A DNA stretch of 64,000 bases from CBDEGU01 sp965238045. Lineage in GTDB: Bacteria; Acidobacteriota; Terriglobia; Bryobacterales; UBA6623. Shown here piece by piece: positions 42,119-50,358 of this stretch. The stretch is from contig CBDEGU010000002.1 of the NCBI GenBank assembly GCA_965238045.1, positions 62,001 through 126,000 of the forward strand, read 5' to 3'. Made by a program: the position numbers and the translations under genes. The stretch's first letter is position 1. Every line of letters starts with the position of its first letter. The notes below the pieces were generated by a model. The model was not told the DNA's origin, made no database searches, and saw nothing but the letters and a program-made list of their open reading frames with translations.

Positions 42119-44386
42119 CTACTGGCGCGAAGAAAAGAAGGAATCGAGGAGTTGCGTGTGCTTCGCCAGACAGGCTTCGTAGTCCCGCGCCGTGAAGCGA
42201 TCTTTCAAGAGCTGAAGATTAATCTCAATGTTTCGCTCGAGGCCCGAGGTGTTATGGCTTGCGCCGGTGGACGCGAAGAGAGCCCAGGCGTCCAGGAACG
42301 CTCGAAGAGCTTCGCAGACAAGAGTTACATCCTCCTCCCGCTCCCCAAGTCTCGCTAGCGCGCTGCCGAGATTGCTCTGGGTTCCGGCCCATTGGAGCGG
42401 GACGCGCTCGCGGGTCCACTCCTTGAGAGCTTCGCGATAGGCCGCGATGGCTTCCTCCAGACGGGCCGTTCCCGACTCCCGCTCCCCAAGGCTCAATAGC
42501 GCGTTGCCTAGGTTGTTCTGTGTCCCGGCCCATTGGAGCGGGACGCGCTCGCGGGTCCACTCCTTGAGGGCTTCGTGGTAGGCCGCGATGGCTTCCTCCA
42601 GACGGGCCGTTCCCGACTCCCGCTCCCCAAGTCTCGCTAGCGCGTTGCCGAGGTTGTTCTGGGTCGCGGCCCATTGGAGCGGGACGCGCTCGCGGGTCCA
42701 CTCCTTGAGGGCTTCGTGGTGGGCCACGATAGCTTTCTCCAGACGGGCCGTTCCCGACTCCCTCTCCCCAAGTGTCCGTAGCGCGTCGCCGAGGTTGTTC
42801 TGGGTCATGGCCCAGTCGAGCGGGACGCGCTCGCGGGTCCACTCCTTGAGAGCTTCGCGGTAGGCCGCGATCGCTTCCTCCAGAGGGGCCGTTCCCGACT
42901 CCCTCTCCCCAAGTCTCGTTAGCGCGGTGCCGAGGTTGTTCTGGGTCATGGCCCATTGGAGCGGGACGCGCTCGCGGGTCCACTCCTTGAGAGCTTCGCG
43001 GTAGCCCGCGATGGCTTCCTCCAGACGGGTCGTTCCCGACTCCCGCTCCCCAAGGCTCCATAGCGCGTTGCCGAGGTTGTTCTGGGTCATGGCCCAGTGG
43101 AGCGGGACGCGCTCGCGGGTCAGATCTTGCAGTATTTCCCGGTACAAGACGATGGCTTCCAGCAGGGCGTCGTTCGTACCCGTCTGTTGACCCAGGGTCA
43201 AAAGCGAGTTCGCCAGTACGGAACGCACTCGAGCACGTGATTCCTTGCTCCAGCCTTTACCGCCGCTCGACAGAAGAGTTCTGACCCTTTCGATGAAAGG
43301 GCCGATTCGGTCCGCTACGAAACGACCTTCGAGAGACCGGAACTCTGCATCCCCCGTGACAACGAGTAGTCGCAGAATCTCAGCCAGGTGTGCAAAGAAA
43401 ACCTCTGGCAACTCAAGAGCCTGCATGGGGTAACGCTCCGCGTCGCGGACACGTTCGAGATCGCTTCTCGGGGTCCAAAACAGCTTGGGAACCCTTTTGT
43501 CTCCCCCCTTGAGAACGGCACCCCAAATCAGAACATCCGCACCGGATTGATCGAGATAAGCCCGCGCCTCCTTGTGTGCGGCGTTCACACTCGCCTCTGG
43601 GTCCGCGCCCTCGCGCTGAATCGTTCGGTCGAAGCACAGGATCTGAACGGCGTTCTTCTCGCGGGAGGCAAACTGCTCGTCCAATGCTTCGAGAATCAAT
43701 TTTTCGGACTGCCCGGCCTCGTCATGTTCCAAGTGGGCGAGGGCGACCGTAAAGCGCTCCGGGTCGGCTTTCGGTAGTTCGCTTCGGTCAAACCAGGCGA
43801 GGATCTGCTTAATGCCTGGGCGGGTGCGGGCTGTGTTCCAGTTCCGCCAGATTTCAAAGACGCCCCCTATGACCAAGAGGATGACCGACAGGACAACGAG
43901 GCCCCAAAGGCCGTATCGTTGATAAAACTGTCGTTTTAACTCCTCGTTGACGTCGGGTGTCTTCTGGCTGGTTGAAGGCTGCGGGGTCGCGCTCGAAGCA
44001 TGCGGGCCGAATGCCGCGAGAATCAAATTTCCGTACTGCCGGTCCTCGTCATTTGCCAAGTGGACGAGGGCGACCGTAAAGCGCCGCGGATAGGCTTCAG
44101 GTAGTCCGCTTTGGTCAAACCAGGCGAGCATCTGCTCAGTGCCGGGGCGGGTGCGGACTGTGTCCGAGTTCCACCAGGTTCCAACGACGCCCGCTAGGAC
44201 CAACAGGACAACGAGGCCAAACAGGCCGTATCGTTGATAAAGCCATTGCTTGACCGGTTCGTAGAGGCCGTAGACGTTGGGTGTCTTCTGGCTGGTTGCA
44301 GTCCGCGGAGTGGCTCTCGCAGCATCTGGGCCGTCGTGTTGATCTCCATTCAGTCCCTTTCTCTGCTCGTCGCTACTCATTTCCAT
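42119..44386 (-). CDS. membrane-anchored tetratricopeptide-repeat protein with duplicated N-terminal module
   Basis: A 755-residue protein. Residues 31-129 and 139-236 are a tandem duplication, each starting TSQKTP, then a QRYGL(F/W)GLVV membrane segment (about 55-72 and 159-178) and an RTRPG..Q.LAWFD.S.LP module. Residues about 237-400 are a unique region. Residues about 400-680 are TPR-like units of 47 residues with the core EALKEWTRERVPLQWA and TQNNLGNAL. Such repeats occur in signalling and STAND/CHAT-associated proteins, but no enzymatic domain is seen here. The start is uncertain between ATGs at 44386 and 44380; the frame is open to 44467. Confidence 0.85.
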   Translation of the reverse strand: MEMSSDEQRKGLNGDQHDGPDAARATPRTATSQKTPNVYGLYEPVKQWLYQRYGLFGLVVLLVLAGVVGTWWNSDTVRTRPGTEQMLAWFDQSGLPEAYPRRFTVALVHLANDEDRQYGNLILAAFGPHASSATPQPSTSQKTPDVNEELKRQFYQRYGLWGLVVLSVILLVIGGVFEIWRNWNTARTRPGIKQILAWFDRSELPKADPERFTVALAHLEHDEAGQSEKLILEALDEQFASREKNAVQILCFDRTIQREGADPEASVNAAHKEARAYLDQSGADVLIWGAVLKGGDKRVPKLFWTPRSDLERVRDAERYPMQALELPEVFFAHLAEILRLLVVTGDAEFRSLEGRFVADRIGPFIERVRTLLSSGGKGWSKESRARVRSVLANSLLTLGQQTGTNDALLEAIVLYREILQDLTRERVPLHWAMTQNNLGNALWSLGERESGTTRLEEAIAGYREALKEWTRERVPLQWAMTQNNLGTALTRLGERESGTAPLEEAIAAYREALKEWTRERVPLDWAMTQNNLGDALRTLGERESGTARLEKAIVAHHEALKEWTRERVPLQWAATQNNLGNALARLGERESGTARLEEAIAAYHEALKEWTRERVPLQWAGTQNNLGNALLSLGERESGTARLEEAIAAYREALKEWTRERVPLQWAGTQSNLGSALARLGEREEDVTLVCEALRAFLDAWALFASTGASHNTSGLERNIEINLQLLKDRFTARDYEACLAKHTQLLDSFFSSRQ
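42360..43140. repeat. 141-bp tandem array inside the TPR gene
   Basis: The block containing GACGCGCTCGCGGGTCCA repeats at 42401, 42542, 42683, 42824 and 42965, and a diverged copy at 43106; each step is exactly 141 bases. Units are nearly identical, which points to recent unequal crossing-over or gene conversion. Confidence 0.95.
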
Positions 44387-44580
44387 AATCCCATGGGTTA
44401 ATAGCCAGGATTTACTTTTTGGCCTTCCTTGCACACATAGGATAGCTGCCCCTCGGCTGCAAAGCAACGGTTCCTGGCCTGTGTTTCGCCGGTGCTTGCT
44501 GATAGTCCCGATTTTCTTGACGTCTTCCTGTGGTAGAGTGCCCGCAGCACGTATTTCTTAACTGTGGATCGGTGGCGTTT

Positions 44581-45984
44581 ATGAATGGTCAGCTTGCGCT
44601 TCGCTTGTGGCGGATGACGTTTCTTTGGGTTTTCGGCTGGGGGGCTTTCGGGGGGGCGGCGGCTTTCGGGCAGTCGTCCGCTTCGGCGCGGCCGAATATC
44701 GTTTTGATCGTCTCCGACGACCAGGGATATGCGGATCTGGGATGCTGCGGGCGCCCGGAGTTGAAGACGCCGCATTTGGACAGCCTGGCCGCAGACGGTG
44801 TGCGGCTCACGAATTTCTATGTGAGCTGGCCCGCTTGTACTCCGTCCCGAAGCAGCATCTTGACGGGACGCTATCCGCAGCGCAACGGCCTGTACGACAT
44901 GATCCGCAATAACGAGGTCAACTGGAATCACCGCTTTACCGAAGCCGAGTACGCCGTCTCGCCGGAGATGACGCTGGGGCTCGACGTCCGAGAGATCACC
45001 ATCGCTCAGGTTCTGCGGCAGGCCGGTTACGCCACGGGAGTCTTCGGCAAATGGGACAGCGGGCGGGCGCGCCGGTTCCTGCCCTTGCAGCGGGGGTTTG
45101 ACACCTTCTTCGGTTTCTCCAACACCGGAGTCGATTATTTCACTCACGAGCGCTACGGCGTCCCGTCGATGTATCGCGGCAATGAGCGGGTCAAAGTCGA
45201 AGGCTATGCCACGGACTTGTTTCGGCGCGAGGCAATTGAGTTTCTCCATCAGAGCGGGGATCGTCCTTTCTTTCTGTATCTGCCGTTCAATGCCCCGCAC
45301 GGCGCCTCGAATCTGGAGCGGACCGGCCCGCAGGCTCCGGACGAATACTACCGCATGTATGGCGAGCTGCCGCCGACGAAGAAGCAGATGTATATGGCCT
45401 CGGTGACCGCGATGGATGACGCCATTGGGGACATCCTCGGGGAACTCGACAAACTGGGGGTTGCCGACAATACGCTCGTTATTTTCTTCAGCGACAACGG
45501 AGGCAGCGGGCTTGCCGATAACACTCCGCTGCGGGGACACAAGGCGCAAATGTTCGAAGGCGGCATCCGCGTGCCCTTTATCGCCCGATGGCCAGGCCAT
45601 CTGCCGAAGGGGAAAGTAAGTGATGCGTTTCTAAGTTCTCTGGAAGTGTTTCCCACGCTCGCCGCCGTCGCCGGCGCCGGCATGCCATCGAAAGTCGTCT
45701 ACGACGGCTTTGACATGTTGCCGGTTCTCGCGGGCAAGGCCTCTTCCGAGCGTGTCGAGATGTACTGGCAGCGGCGGGATGACAAGGCCGCGCGCTATAA
45801 GAACTGGAAGTGGGTGGAAAGCGCTCGGGGCAATGGCTTGTTTGATTTGTCGAGTGATATCGGCGAGAAGAAGGATCTTACTGCCTCGAGGCCCGAGATC
45901 TTCCGCATGATGAAAGAGCGCTGGTCAGGCTGGCGGAGGCGAATGGACGAAGCCGCGCCGCGTGGGCCTTTCCGCGACTATTAA
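44581..45984 (+). CDS. secreted arylsulfatase-type sulfatase
   Basis: A 467-residue sulfatase with a signal peptide (hydrophobic residues about 12-30). Metal ligands D46-D47 lie in IVLIVSDDQGYADLG, and the formylglycine motif C86-TPSR-90 is intact, so it needs an anaerobic or aerobic sulfatase-maturing enzyme that is not in this window. GGIRVPFIARWPGHLP follows near residue 330. The substrate, probably a sulfated glycan, is unknown. The ATG at 44581 directly precedes the signal peptide; the frame is open to a GTG at 44530. It is divergent from the TPR gene. Confidence 0.92.
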   Translation: MNGQLALRLWRMTFLWVFGWGAFGGAAAFGQSSASARPNIVLIVSDDQGYADLGCCGRPELKTPHLDSLAADGVRLTNFYVSWPACTPSRSSILTGRYPQRNGLYDMIRNNEVNWNHRFTEAEYAVSPEMTLGLDVREITIAQVLRQAGYATGVFGKWDSGRARRFLPLQRGFDTFFGFSNTGVDYFTHERYGVPSMYRGNERVKVEGYATDLFRREAIEFLHQSGDRPFFLYLPFNAPHGASNLERTGPQAPDEYYRMYGELPPTKKQMYMASVTAMDDAIGDILGELDKLGVADNTLVIFFSDNGGSGLADNTPLRGHKAQMFEGGIRVPFIARWPGHLPKGKVSDAFLSSLEVFPTLAAVAGAGMPSKVVYDGFDMLPVLAGKASSERVEMYWQRRDDKAARYKNWKWVESARGNGLFDLSSDIGEKKDLTASRPEIFRMMKERWSGWRRRMDEAAPRGPFRDY

Positions 45985-46005
45985 CGGACTCGTACTGGCG
46001 CGGGC

Positions 46006-47133
46006 CTACGGTGCGGTCTTGGTTCGCAGGCAGAAGAGCAGGCCGTCACGGGAGCCGATGAGCAGGCGGTTTTCGGTGACGGCCGGCGAGGCTACGATGT
46101 GTCCGCCGAGTGTGAACTTCCACAAGAGCTTGCCGTCGTCGAGACTGACGGCGTAGAGGTTGCCGTCGTAGGAGCCGACATAGACGATGTTGCCGGCGAT
46201 CACGGGCGAGGAGTCGATCTTTCCAGCGGTCTTGAAATCCCAGAGGAAGCGGCCCGTTTTCTGGTCGATCGCGTGGAGCCGTTTGTCGCGGCCTCCAAGG
46301 ACGACTTTGCCGGCGGCGACCGCGGGTGAGGAAAAGAAGGAGTGAGCGGTCGCTGGATGGGAATAGCGCCAGAGGATTTCGCCCTTCTTCCAGTCGATCG
46401 CCAGCACCTGGTTGCCGAAGGTGCCGACGTAGGCGTAGTCGCCCACCACGGCCGGGGTAGCGGCTACATAGTCGTCGATGTCGATGTGCCGGATTTCCTC
46501 GCCCTTGGCGATGTCAATCACGCGAAACTTGCCGTCGCAGCCGGCGACGAACGTCGATCCGCCCTCGACCGCCGGGCTGCAATGGACACGATCTTCGGTC
46601 TGGTGCGCCCAGTTGAGGGTTCCGGTTTTCGGGTCGAGGCTGTAGAGGTTGGAATCGTAGGACCCGAATAGCACCGCGTCGGGAAGACAATTGGGAGAGG
46701 AAAGGATTTCAGCGCGGGTCTCGAAAGTCCAGCGGGCCTTGCCGGTCTCGATGTCCACGGCGTGAAAAAAACCCTCTTCATCGCCAAAAAATACAGTGCC
46801 GTCTTGGACGCAGCCCGAAGCCGGGACCCCGAGCTTGGCTTGGTAAACCCACTTGCCCCGGCCGGTCTCGAGATCGACGGCGTGAAATTTCCCGTTCATC
46901 TCGCCGAAATAAACGGTGCCGCCGACGACGATGGCGCTCGAGTCGATGCCATCGGAAGCCTCGTAGGTCCATTCCACCTCGAGCGGAGGCAGTAGCGGGC
47001 CGGGAGCGACCGAGTTTCGCCGCGCCGTCCCCAAAAAGAGAGGCCAATCGGCCGCGATAAGGACTTGCACGGTTAGCAGGATGACGGCCCATCGCGGGAT
47101 GGATTTCAGTGGGGATTTCGTCATGCGGGGCAT
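46006..47133 (-). CDS. secreted PQQ-like beta-propeller repeat protein
   Basis: A 375-residue protein: signal peptide (MTKSPLKSIPRWAVILLTVQ), then seven or eight blades with the repeating pattern of G.VYFG...G.FHAVD..TG...W, typical of PQQ_2/BamB-like propellers. No PQQ-binding or catalytic residues can be assigned from the blades alone, and there is no dehydrogenase C-terminal domain. It may be a scaffold or binding protein. The start is chosen at an ATG (47133) near the signal peptide; the frame is open to 47352 without similarity. It converges with the sulfatase gene, 21 bases apart. Confidence 0.82.
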   Translation of the reverse strand: MPRMTKSPLKSIPRWAVILLTVQVLIAADWPLFLGTARRNSVAPGPLLPPLEVEWTYEASDGIDSSAIVVGGTVYFGEMNGKFHAVDLETGRGKWVYQAKLGVPASGCVQDGTVFFGDEEGFFHAVDIETGKARWTFETRAEILSSPNCLPDAVLFGSYDSNLYSLDPKTGTLNWAHQTEDRVHCSPAVEGGSTFVAGCDGKFRVIDIAKGEEIRHIDIDDYVAATPAVVGDYAYVGTFGNQVLAIDWKKGEILWRYSHPATAHSFFSSPAVAAGKVVLGGRDKRLHAIDQKTGRFLWDFKTAGKIDSSPVIAGNIVYVGSYDGNLYAVSLDDGKLLWKFTLGGHIVASPAVTENRLLIGSRDGLLFCLRTKTAP

Positions 47134-47350
47134 TCCAAGCCGGGCGTCGCGGAACGCGGCAAGCAGAAGACGCAGCATATCAAATTGCGCTTCGCGGGTC
47201 TGGGCGATTTCATACGTCCGGGGCGATGTGATACAGCTGGGTGATGCCCGTCGCGAGGAGCTATTCGGCGCGAAGAGTTGGAAATATGTTCGCGACCGTT
47301 GTAGCATGGTGCACGGGAAACGGTTGGCCGGCCGTAGTTGAGTCACTGTC

Positions 47351-47396
47351 AATATCTGAGCGGCGGGAATATCTGAGCGGCGGGAATATCTGAAGG
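47351..47396. repeat. 17-bp tandem repeat upstream of the sterol desaturase gene
   Basis: AATATCTGAGCGGCGGG at 47351-47367 is repeated without change at 47368-47384, with a partial third copy from 47385. The last unit runs into the GAAGG ribosome site of the following gene. Confidence 0.9.
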
Positions 47397-47399
47397 CCC

Positions 47400-48251
47400 A
47401 TGGATATCTTCATCGAGCGAGAAATTCTCATTCGCGCCTTGTGCTTCCTGGGCGTTCTCGCCGGGATGGCGGTTTGGGAAATTCTGGCGCCCCGTCGCGA
47501 GCTGACGGTGTCGAAACCTCTTCGCTGGGCGAGTAATCTCGGGCTGACCGTTTTGAATGTCATCGCGGTGCGCGGCGTGCTGCCGGCGACGGCGGTGGGT
47601 GCCGCTGTGGTGGCCGAACGGCTGGGATGGGGGTTGCTGAACCGTATCGCCGCGCCGGACTGGGTCGCCGCGGCGGAGTGGCTGGCCGTCGTGGCAACGG
47701 TTGTGGTGCTGGATCTGGTGATCTACCTGCAGCACGTTCTGTTCCACGCCGTGCCCGCGTTGTGGCGACTGCACATGGTGCATCACGCCGATTTGGACTT
47801 CGACGTAACGACTGGGTCGCGGTTCCACACGATCGAGATTCTTCTCTCGATGGGAGTCAAGACAGCGGCAGTGCTGCTGCTTGGGGCTCCGGCGGTGGGC
47901 GTCGTGTTGTTCGAGATTCTGCTGAACGCGACGGCGATGTTCAATCATTCGAATGTGCGGCTGCCCGGGAAGCTGGATCGCGTTCTGCGGCTGGTTGTGG
48001 TGACGCCGGACATGCACCGCGTTCATCATTCGGTGGTGCGGCGAGAAGCCAACAGCAATTTCGGCTTCCAGCTGACGTGGTGGGACCGGCTGCTGGGCAC
48101 CTATCGCGATCAGCCCTCGGCCGGCCACCTCGGGATGAGGATCGGACTCTCGCAGTTTCGCGATGCGAAAGTCGGACGTCTGGATCGGATGCTGGTGCTG
48201 CCTTTTGTGGGCCGGGCAGGCGGATATGCCATGGGCGAGAAAGAAGATTGA
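47400..48251 (+). CDS. sterol desaturase / fatty acid hydroxylase family protein
   Basis: A 283-residue membrane di-iron oxygenase. The histidine clusters are QHVLFH (H112, H116), HMVHH (H125, H128, H129) and DMHRVHH (H206, H209, H210), with H183 between them, matching the family's 8-His site. About four to five membrane segments surround them. It hydroxylates or desaturates a lipid, possibly a sterol, hopanoid or fatty acid; the substrate cannot be told. GAAGG precedes the ATG. The gene is divergent from the propeller gene. Confidence 0.9.
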   Translation: MDIFIEREILIRALCFLGVLAGMAVWEILAPRRELTVSKPLRWASNLGLTVLNVIAVRGVLPATAVGAAVVAERLGWGLLNRIAAPDWVAAAEWLAVVATVVVLDLVIYLQHVLFHAVPALWRLHMVHHADLDFDVTTGSRFHTIEILLSMGVKTAAVLLLGAPAVGVVLFEILLNATAMFNHSNVRLPGKLDRVLRLVVVTPDMHRVHHSVVRREANSNFGFQLTWWDRLLGTYRDQPSAGHLGMRIGLSQFRDAKVGRLDRMLVLPFVGRAGGYAMGEKED

Positions 48252-48409
48252 GGACCTTGCCGGGACGGTCGCAGGGTCACGGGGTTCGCTTCTCACCCTA
48301 AGGCCGGCATGGAGCCGGGTGGGCGCGGCTTGCATGGACCGCGACATGAAGGCTTTCGCTTTTGGCGGGCGGGTTACCTTTGCGGGAGCAGTGGCGTCAT
48401 GTTTAGCTA

Positions 48410-49741
48410 GTGAGTGTATTTCAGGGAGGATTGGCTGGGGCTGTCGTGCTCGCTTTCGCGGGGACGCTGATGGCCGGAGGGTCCGGCTCCGGTTCTGGGG
48501 CTGGGGACCTCGATTGCGCCGCGGTCCACAGCAAGCCGAGACTCGACTATGAGTTCCGGTTCACCGCCTTCCAGGGCATTCGCCTGCCCGCCGCTGAATT
48601 CGCCGGCGAGGAACCGGAGCTGAGAGTCACGGCGGTGGTTCGGGCGATCGATCCAGCCGCCGCCGAGCCGGTCATCACGATCCGGCGTGTTCACCAGCAG
48701 CCGCCCGTGCCCCAGGAGGCAGACCGGTCGCTGCGCTTCGGTCATCGTTTCGCGTTCGGCGCGGGCGTCTACAAGATGGAATGGACCGTCGAGGCCGATG
48801 ACGGGCGCTCGTGCCGGCTCGGCTGGACGATCGAAGCCAAGCGCGACAGGCGCCGCGCACTTCCCCAGCCGCTGGCGCCCGGAGAGGTCGTCGTTACCGC
48901 CGGGACGAGGTACCGGCCGGAGGACTCGGTCATTGGAGCCGGGCGCCCGCTGCGCCTGAAGGTCTTGCTCAATCTGGATCCGCCGCGGAGGCGACGGCGC
49001 GCTGGCTCGGGCCGTCGCGGCGCAGGAGGACGCGGCGCGGGAGGGGGAGGGGGAGGCGGACGCGGAGGGGGCGGACCACGCGCCGGGGGTGGACGCGGTG
49101 GTGGGGGCGGACCACGCGCCGGGGGTGGACGCGGTGGTGGGGGCGGACCACGCTCCGGGGGCGGGCGCGGACGGGGCGGAGGACGGGGTCCTGGTGCTGG
49201 GGGGCCGGGCGCGGGCGGGCGTCGCGGGGCGGCCTCTCCGGCTTACGCCATCGGCGTGCTGCGATCGCTCTCGCGTGATCCGCGCATCGGTCAGGTGGCA
49301 TTGGTCGCCTACAGCGTCGAGGATCAGAAGACGCTGCTGCGGCACGGTTTCGCCGCTGGCTTCGACTATCCGTCGTTGCGCGAGGCGAGCCAGGCGCTGG
49401 ACCCTCACCGGGTCGACTACGGCGATCTCGCGCCTGAGAGCGATAACGTCTTCTTCGGGGACATGCTGGTGCGGGAGCTGGCGGAAGAAGCATCGGCGGA
49501 TCTTTACGTGTTTCTCGGTCCGGAATCGCAAATTGGCGAGAAACCTCCGGCCGAGAGTCTCCGCAAGATCGGCGAGCCCGCCGCGCCAGTATTCTATTTC
49601 AACAGCACCCGCGGACCTCGTTGGAAGGGATTGATCGGCAACTCGGTGAAAACACTGGGCGGCAAGCAGCTCCGAGTCCAGTCGCCCGAGGATCTCTGGA
49701 AGGCCATGGGGAAGATGCTCGGGCAGGCGGCGAGACGATGA
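48410..49741 (+). CDS. secreted protein with Gly/Arg-rich repeat
   Basis: A 443-residue protein. Residues 1-22 look like an export signal, ending in a Ser/Gly run. Residues about 25-195 and 280-443 have ordinary composition and include FRFTAFQGIRLPAAEF and AYSVEDQKTLLRHGFAAGF. Between them (199-275) is a long Gly/Arg/Pro region with exact 12-residue units (GGGPRAGGGRGG). I do not recognise the family, though acidobacterial secreted proteins with a C-terminal half of this style occur beside VWFA-domain proteins. The GTG start at 48410 is weakly supported; no clear ribosome site. It ends 15 bases from the convergent next gene. Confidence 0.55.
   Translation: MSVFQGGLAGAVVLAFAGTLMAGGSGSGSGAGDLDCAAVHSKPRLDYEFRFTAFQGIRLPAAEFAGEEPELRVTAVVRAIDPAAAEPVITIRRVHQQPPVPQEADRSLRFGHRFAFGAGVYKMEWTVEADDGRSCRLGWTIEAKRDRRRALPQPLAPGEVVVTAGTRYRPEDSVIGAGRPLRLKVLLNLDPPRRRRRAGSGRRGAGGRGAGGGGGGGRGGGGPRAGGGRGGGGGPRAGGGRGGGGGPRSGGGRGRGGGRGPGAGGPGAGGRRGAASPAYAIGVLRSLSRDPRIGQVALVAYSVEDQKTLLRHGFAAGFDYPSLREASQALDPHRVDYGDLAPESDNVFFGDMLVRELAEEASADLYVFLGPESQIGEKPPAESLRKIGEPAAPVFYFNSTRGPRWKGLIGNSVKTLGGKQLRVQSPEDLWKAMGKMLGQAARR
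49005..49230 (+). repeat. Gly/Arg-coding repeat with 36-bp tandem units
   Basis: GCGGACCACG recurs at 49071, 49107 and 49143, a 36-base period; units contain GCGCCGGGGGTGGACGCGG. The flanks are irregular G-rich sequence. The frame is kept. Confidence 0.9.
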
Positions 49742-49756
49742 CGATGATGTGGTTCA

Positions 49757-50299
49757 TCACAACCGAGTCGCAACGAGGCTGCCGATGGCGTGCAGCCGAT
49801 CACCGTGCCGCCGGGCAAGCAGGGGTTTCTCGTGCTCGGGATTGAGGCGGGTGACGATATCGGTCATCCAGCAATTCTCGTAAGGGGCTGCTTTCTGTTT
49901 CGACAATACGAAAAGGAAGATGGCTCGCTCGCCCTTCGAGTCCGTCAAGGTGACCCGTTGTCGCGCCCGGCCGCCGCTGCGCAACAGCGGGCTTCGCTCA
50001 CAGTTCTCGAACCGGAACATGATCCCGTAGAGCGGATTCTTGAGCATGGCGGAGAAGCGCTCAAGCGGTCCGGTCATTCTTCGATTCGCGGGCGAGGCGA
50101 AATGGAAGGTGATCCGGATGCCGGCGTCATCGGCCGTCTGGGCGTTGTTCTTAAGAGCCTGAAGTTGAATGGCGATGACCTGCTCGGGAGTGAGTTTGGG
50201 ATCAGGCTCGGCCGCATCCGGGGCGGCGCAATCCCCCAACGATCGAGCCGCGGCGCAGACACCGAGAAGGGCAAGCATGAGCGGCCTTCTGAGGATCAT
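49757..50299 (-). CDS. exported DUF4864-like protein
   Basis: A 180-residue protein with a signal peptide (MILRRPLMLALLGVCAAARS). The rest looks like a small SnoaL-like fold close to DUF4864: TPEQVIAIQLQALKNN, FHFASPANRRMTG then ERFSAML, and a late FVLSKQKAAPYENCWMTD. Function unknown. The ATG at 50299 is used; a GTG at 50326 is unlikely because a TATAAT -10 lies at 50329-50334 on this strand, so the transcript would begin just before the ATG. The gene is convergent with the previous one. Confidence 0.7.
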   Translation of the reverse strand: MILRRPLMLALLGVCAAARSLGDCAAPDAAEPDPKLTPEQVIAIQLQALKNNAQTADDAGIRITFHFASPANRRMTGPLERFSAMLKNPLYGIMFRFENCERSPLLRSGGRARQRVTLTDSKGERAIFLFVLSKQKAAPYENCWMTDIVTRLNPEHEKPLLARRHGDRLHAIGSLVATRL

Positions 50300-50328
50300 C
50301 ACGGCAGCGACTCCGGTCAGGCGCACAT

Positions 50329-50334
50329 ATTATA
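50329..50334 (-). promoter_or_regulatory. TATAAT -10 element of the DUF4864-like gene
   Basis: A perfect TATAAT on the minus strand, about 30 bases upstream of the ATG. No recognisable -35 at 17 bases. It sits in the 59-base gap between the esterase gene and this gene. Confidence 0.4.
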
Positions 50335-50358
50335 TCCCGTTGCCTCTATCACGGGCTG

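Noticed and set aside
42360..43140. CRISPR-like periodic array
   Set aside because: The 141-bp units are coding, contiguous and without unique spacers; no cas genes are present.
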